From Perca fluviatilis (Eukaryota; Chordata; Actinopteri; Perciformes; Percidae), in contig NC_053126.1 of assembly GCF_010015445.1 (NCBI RefSeq), positions 15,874,669 through 15,938,668 on the forward strand: a stretch of DNA of 64,000 nt, written 5' to 3'. A model generated the notes under the pieces. That model ran no database searches. It saw nothing but the letters and a program-made list of their open reading frames with translations, and was not told where the DNA came from. A program made the translations under genes and the position numbers. Shown here in pieces: positions 19,293 through 64,000 of the stretch (position 1 is the stretch's first letter; each line of letters begins with the position of its first letter).

Positions 19293-21155
19293 GAGCCCCT
19301 TTAAGACATTCCCATAGAAACCCGAAGCATGAACACTGTATAATTTCAATCGTTTTTTATTAATATGTGCTGATACAAGGTTGCTCCGACCTGCGATGAT
19401 GCAAACACTCACAGAAAATCATCCCGTTGGGCCCAGACAGCTGTCAAAGCATGATTGTGTGAAATAAAATTTAAAAAGAACAAATTAACATTATTCCTCA
19501 AAGAAAATAAAAACAGTATCAAGGTGTTATATTAACCTCAGTTTACAACTGTCTCAGTGGTACATCATAAATAATTTATTTCATAGAAAAATCACAGAAA
19601 GCTCTGGAAATGGTGCTATATGTAGAACCCCACATGGCACAATGTCAGTACCCATTGTTTCTACCAATGCCTACAGCCTGTTATGTAAAACCACTAGCAC
19701 CCAATAATTTATTTCCATAAATTTAAGCATTTCAGGGGATGTTCAATACTGACCAGGTTCTACTGTACTGAGCTGATTAATGCAGCCCTTGGCTGATACT
19801 CAGAATATCCCATACACACCTGCTATAGCCAGCTATTCTACCTTTGATGATGGACACAGATAATCTTGGGCAGCATTTTCTAGCCTGTTGCATGGACAAT
19901 AAAGGGATGGAGATCCTTAGTCATGGACAGGTACATGCAGGCACAGTTCAGCTCCTCCCCACTCTCATAGACCGCGCACCCAATGGAGGAAAAGAAAGAA
20001 ATAGAAAGATACAGATTCAGCCTGTTCCTGCTGTATGTGTATAGACGTTAACAAGTATACAGCAGATACATGTCCGTCTCCACTTCAGTGTATAAAACTA
20101 ACCTGACTAAAGATGTGTACACATGTATGTGTGTCAAAAGATATGTTTGTTTTGGACCTTGGTGTCTCCATGTAGAAAATGCCTCACAGGTTTGGAGAAG
20201 CCCATCCTACACAAAAGCTCCTCTGATGTTGGTCCCACCCTGTGCATCAAAGATGGCCTGAATTGCTGGCACAGCCTCATGGACACATATTCAACACAAA
20301 AGAGAAACAGCACAATCCTCATCCTCATCACCCCTACATATTCTTAAAACTACTCTATGAGTACTGTATTCAGTAGTCACGTGGACACGTAACAAGAGAC
20401 CAATAACAAAATAGTACTACTTTATCATTGTTTACATTTGCTTTTTATAAATCTGTATAGGAAAATCCGTCGCATTTGTTAGCACTCAAAAAATCTCACT
20501 TTAATCGGCTGATGCGGCAGTGGCTTCATTTTCACATTGTTTTTTAAGGAAGCATCCATTAGACCAAACAACAATCACATCATCTTTCTTCCTCTACAGG
20601 CAGATTTGTTTTATTCAATGAACAAACTTGAGATCTGACATGCCAGCTTGACCAATTTAAACAATAAAGTGATAACCTCTGGATTGCTAACCACCAACAG
20701 AAAGCAGCCTGAAACAAAGTAGCACATGTATCTCCTTATCTCCAGATCCAGCCCTGCACAGCCTCACTGCAAACCCCCCTCAACTGCCATCCTCTCTCTC
20801 TATAGCTATGAATTTGTGATATCTGTGACATCTCTGCTGATGTTGTCACCGCTCTGTCCCCTCTTGGGCCAGTCTTTACCGACATAATGACCTCCTGCTG
20901 CTATTGAACTCACACACCAGTAGCTCCCTCCCATCTGCCCTCCTGGTCTGATATGGGCAACACAAGTCACTGGTTGAAAAAAAAAAGTATGTGTGTGAAA
21001 GGGTCAACTGCGAGTAAACGGACTGTCTAATGATAGACTGAACAATGCCACAGCTCACTCTCCACTAACACTAAGCTGCAGGGGTGAGACAGCACTGTGT
21101 CAAAGGTTGGGCGTCCCACCTATCCACTGGAGCACATGCATACCAGGCTTGCTAG
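17472..21155. other. Intergenic; no gene recognised
   Basis: Contains a (CA)n at 19253-19286 and scattered AT-rich DNA. The stretch 18120-18300 is rich in TAATTA and CTAATTAG words with balanced composition and may be conserved non-coding DNA. No coding exon or RNA gene is supported. Confidence 0.5.
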
Positions 21156-21223
21156 TATAAAAACGGGAATTTTGTTAAACATTTGCCAACAGAGACAGAA
21201 AAAGAGAGTAGAAGAGAGCGAGG
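21156..21223 (+). promoter_or_regulatory. Possible TATA promoter and untranslated first exon
   Basis: TATAAAAA at 21156-21163 is followed about 30 bases later by a purine-rich stretch ending AGG|GTGAGT at 21223/21224. That is the layout of a TATA-driven leader exon with a donor. No downstream plus-strand exon was found, so a non-coding RNA or chance are both open. Confidence 0.25.
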
Positions 21224-22843
21224 GTGAGTTGTAAATTAGTACCCACTGTGTTATTACAGTAATCACAGGTTTGGAGGGCTCTGAATGGTGGAGAAACTCC
21301 TATGTGTGAGCCTCTGTCCAACAGCATGGGCTGTGGGTTTTCTACTGTATAATCATTATCATTTACAACAGTACAGCACTCCTCTGTTTATTGAGATATT
21401 AATCTGGGATAAACAAAGCTTTTGACAAAACAAATTAACACTCTCAAAAAAGTGCTGCACTAATGACGTCCATTGAGATTGATATTAAAATGTGGATGAG
21501 ATGGGGGGGAAAGGGAGGAAAAGAAAAGGAGGTAGGAGGTGCTGGAAAAGAGAGAAGCAGGCCCAAGGTGACGCACATTCCTCCTCTCATGGGGAGTGCC
21601 TTTTTAAACAGTGTTTCTCCCCTGGGGCGGGTCCCAGCTGAGCAGTAGAGATCAGCCTCAGCACATTATGTCAAATACAATGAGGGAGGGATGGAGTTAA
21701 TGATGATGGTGATGAGAGTGATGGGGGATAAAGATGATGATGGCCGCCTTGTGTTTCCCATTAACACGTCCACCCTGGAGTGAATTGTTTTATCTTCAGA
21801 CATGCTTGTTAAAATACATTCAGTTGTCCAGTTGACCAGTGAGCGCGGCCTCGGTACGGTGCCCCGCCACCGAGCCGTGAGATCCGTGCTTCACATTGTC
21901 CAGCAGCGCAGCAGAGCAGAATACATGTGCATATTGTCTTTTCATTTGTAAACACAGACAGCTCCCAGGTTCAGCTGCAAATCCAAGTCATGTACCATCA
22001 AAGCAATATTGCACGTGTTCCCCCTATGGCTCAAGTGATGATACTAGTGCCTTCTTTCTGAGCCTCATCGCGCTCCGTGGCCCATACAATGTTACTTACA
22101 CCAGTGATTTGAATAACAAGAATAAATGGTGCCAAATCCTTGTAATCCCTCTCCCTTATCTGTCTTTAACCCTCTATCTCTTGCAGCCCCAGGAGCCACA
22201 GCTAAAAGCTGTCCTTTGGGTTCTCTTAGAAGTGGGACAGTCAGGCTCTATAGCCAAATGTCACACTGCAGTGGATTCATCTATTTTCTGCTCACGTTCT
22301 GTCTACATATCGCACTCCTTCGCTTGCCGCAGATTTACGAGGGAGACAGTAAAAAAATAAAAATAGCAATGACATGAATAAATCAATGTGAATAAATATT
22401 CCAAAAACATACATAAAAACTGATAAATAAACCATAACAAATATATATAAATACAGCGTAGAAGAAGGCAAACTCTCAGTTTTTTTTTTTTAAAGGTCAG
22501 ACAGATTTCAGCTGGATGAAAGGATCCTCATGAGCAGCTCTCTCTTGACAGCTAATTTCTCAAATGTATCGCTTGCATAAGGTGGCATATTGGAAACATG
22601 TTCCTCCCAATCAGTCAACCCTGTATGTCATTTTTGTGGTATATGGTTATCTCCCATCTCCCCAGGCGGTCTGAATTTTCCTGTCCTCCTTGTACCTTAA
22701 CACCACGGCAAGAGCAACTTCCACTTGAAGCGGAGAAGTAATGGCAGCTCTCTGAGATGAGTATCCCCCTTGTCAGCTGTGCATTCAAGAAGAAAAGAAA
22801 TAGCCTTTCAAATGTGTGCGCACATACAAAAGTCTGGTACACG

Positions 22844-22844
<1 letters not shown>

Positions 22845-22935
<91 letters not shown>
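22845..22935. repeat. (CA)n microsatellite
   Basis: About 45 CA units, uninterrupted. Open frames across it are artefacts. Confidence 0.95.
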
Positions 22936-22938
<3 letters not shown>

Positions 22939-24205
22939 ACAGTGAACACACACAACCAGCCAGTCAGACATCATACTTACACACATGCACACAAACACGT
23001 GCACACAGGAAATTAATGAATTGTCACATTAGGCTCTGGAGTAATGCTGAAACTATCTTTTAAGAAACAGCAAAATGTAATATTCTCTGATAGTAAAACA
23101 AATGTCATCATACATGCTAAAACCGATGTTGTTAAAAGTATGTAATCTGGTTATATCTTCCAAATAATACAAAAGCAAACCAAATCACTTTATGGATGCT
23201 GTTGTTCAGCCACAATGCTTTATCGTGCCTGTGAGGCACAGTATGACATTTGACGACATCTATCTCGCTTGCCTCCCGCCCGCCCCGCTGACTTTGGCAA
23301 TTCCAATGTCAAAGGTCAAACATTGTAACGGATTATATTACATAAAAATTGTGCCGGGATTTTTTTTGTTCCGTTTTCCATTTGGATAAATAAAATCTAC
23401 TACACATTAAAATCTGTCTCTCTCTCTGCCTGCCTTTCTCTCTCCATTGGATTACTAAGGATTTTTCACTGGATGGCACAGAAGAGTGAGAGCGAGGGAT
23501 CAAGCCATGGGGGAGAGAGATAGAGTTTATCATTCAGTTCACAAACTCCAAAACATTTTATTTTTTTCTTTTGTTGGTTTGTTGCAGTACAAGAAGTCAT
23601 GTTTCATAGTATTTGTTACTTTTTGTTGCTTTTGATCATCTGGTGTCTCTATTTACATAGTAGGAATAAAGTAGATTCATGTGTGGTTCCTATGTACACG
23701 CTTATACCAATTGGCTGGCCAGTGCGTTTGCGGCGTTTACAGTCTTGTTTGTCACAACCACACACGGGAAACAAGTCCACTTCAACTGGCTAGGCTCTAA
23801 CAGCAAAGTACAGGGGTAGGGGGCGACACCAGTCCGCTCCTGCAGAGGATGCAGACCCAAAGTCAACAAATTGAATACTCCTTTCAAAACAATAGCAAGG
23901 CAGTCATTTAACTTTTCAAATTCCTAAAGCAAACAACCAGAGAGGAGAGTGGAGAGGATTGGCCAGTCTTATGGATGCAGGTTCTCCCGCTCTGGAGGGG
24001 TGGTGCAGCACCTCGTGAGTCTCCGTCTCTGCCTCTACTCCACTTCTGTACATAGTCGTCGATTCACAGCAAGAGAAAATGAAGGCAACTACTCTGAATC
24101 AGCTCCCACTGCCTGCTTGGAACAAAAGCTCTTGTTCCCTTTTACTTAGATGGAGTACTGTTTTCACTCTTGATGTTCAGTAATGAGCACTTCTGGATGA
24201 GTGAG

Positions 24206-24207
<2 letters not shown>

Positions 24208-24258
<51 letters not shown>

Positions 24259-24268
24259 CTGTGTGTGT
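24208..24268. repeat. (GT)n microsatellite
   Basis: About 25 GT units followed by imperfect GT-rich sequence, 650 bp downstream of the adgrl1 stop codon. Confidence 0.9.
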
Positions 24269-24915
24269 ATGTGTGTTTGTATGTGTGAATGTTCTAGTTT
24301 CTGTTCTGGCTCAATAAAAGATATTTTTGGCAACAATGAAGAGCTTTCTCTGAGACATTTTTTAGGTTATAATAGTGAACTATATTCCCTGTCTCCACAG
24401 CTAACTACTCCAATCACATGATGACTCAAAAAATACCTATATATGGTACGAAAGGGAAATGAGATAAAATATAAAATGATATTCCCATCTCCGGAGGCAG
24501 GTCTGAAGAGAAATTACATAAAAAAACTTTAACAAAGTTTTAAAGTTTTGAAATATCTGAAGGTAAAGGGGGTGGATTGGTACATTCAGAGTGCTGGACT
24601 TGGCCTTAGGGTACCAAAGGAAATGGGGAGGACTGGGGTTTGCAGGGAGCCTATGAATGCTCTGCGGAAAAAAACACCTATCACTCATCTCCATAAGATG
24701 GGGGAGGGTTAGAGAGAAAGGCTGATTCTGCAGAGTCAGGCACGACTCCACCTGAAGGTCACTCTGTTTGCTCATCTGTTACAGTAGTTAAATAAAAGTC
24801 AAGAGAAAAAAAAGGCAACCAAACAAGCATAAAGTGGAGAGACACGAGAACGAGGCGGGCAAGGAGGCGGCTTTGGCCATCATATTAGTCCCCAACTTCC
24901 TCCTTCAGGCTCCAG

Positions 24916-64000
<39,085 letters not shown>

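Larger units (their letters stand above)
21224..24915 (-). other. adgrl1: Downstream of adgrl1: probable 3'UTR plus intergenic DNA
   Basis: No gene is recognised. The DNA just left of 24916 continues the adgrl1 terminal exon as 3'UTR. The nearest minus-strand AATAAA (plus TTTATT) is at 23557-23562, with others near 21387 and 20608, so the UTR may be 1.4 kb or longer. The 112-codon minus frame at 24437-24775 lies in this presumed UTR and has no motifs. Two microsatellites are listed separately. Confidence 0.4.

Noticed and set aside
21896..22360. 154-codon plus-strand frame
   Set aside because: No recognisable motif, no supporting splice sites and no coding-like codon pattern.
22845..22935. 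Long histidine/threonine or valine/cysteine frames over CA/TG tracts here and at 8882, 46945, 49020, 56200 and 62361
   Set aside because: Dinucleotide repeats lack stop codons in several frames. These are translation artefacts.
24437..24775. 112-codon minus-strand frame just after the adgrl1 stop codon
   Set aside because: It lies in the expected 3'UTR, has no motif and no splice link to the gene.

Overview
The window is vertebrate nuclear DNA and almost certainly from a teleost, probably a percomorph. It has multi-exon genes with GT-AG introns, many long (CA)n, (GA)n and (TAA)n microsatellites, and short inverted-repeat transposons of kinds common in teleost genomes. There is no bacterial, organellar or viral gene content.

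Region by region. Positions 1-9,330 hold no convincing gene. They hold a MITE, a broken hAT transposon with an intact 8-bp target-site duplication, a 3.8-kb composite satellite with an embedded hairpin MITE, a TTAA-flanked piggyBac-like MITE, and a (TG)n/repeat/poly(T) cluster. Positions 9,330-12,480 show nothing firm. Positions 12,570-16,357 (+ strand) carry a compact gene that I assembled from 15 coding exons. Every junction has a GT-AG intron and a matching phase. It encodes a 389-residue type I membrane protein with a signal peptide, a short ectodomain with six cysteines and five N-glycosylation sequons, one membrane helix and a 232-residue cytoplasmic tail. I do not recognise its family, and it is the best candidate here for something undescribed. 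Its proximal promoter has an ATF/CRE-like site and a perfect PU.1/ETS core, which hints at myeloid or lymphoid expression. A CTCF-like motif lies just downstream.

Positions 17,500-24,900 are intergenic DNA plus the probable 3'UTR of the next gene. From 61,529 down to 24,916 (- strand) runs nearly all of the latrophilin-1 gene (adgrl1/lphn1), an adhesion GPCR and synaptic adhesion receptor. I place 24 coding exons, about 1,505 codons. They encode the rhamnose-binding lectin domain, olfactomedin domain, Ser/Thr/Pro linker, hormone-receptor motif, GAIN domain with the HL/T GPS cleavage site, seven membrane helices, and the long tail ending in the PDZ ligand VTSL. Two are microexons: a 15-nt exon encoding KVDQK (the lectin/olfactomedin splice insert, KVEQK in mammals) and an 18-nt exon in the tail. 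The exon with the start codon and signal peptide is not visible and probably lies beyond the right edge.

The introns of adgrl1 hold a LINE fragment, two MITE-like insertions, a LINE 3' tail and most of the long microsatellites. One (CU)n tract, in transcript orientation, sits directly upstream of the 15-nt microexon, where it could take part in regulated neuronal splicing.
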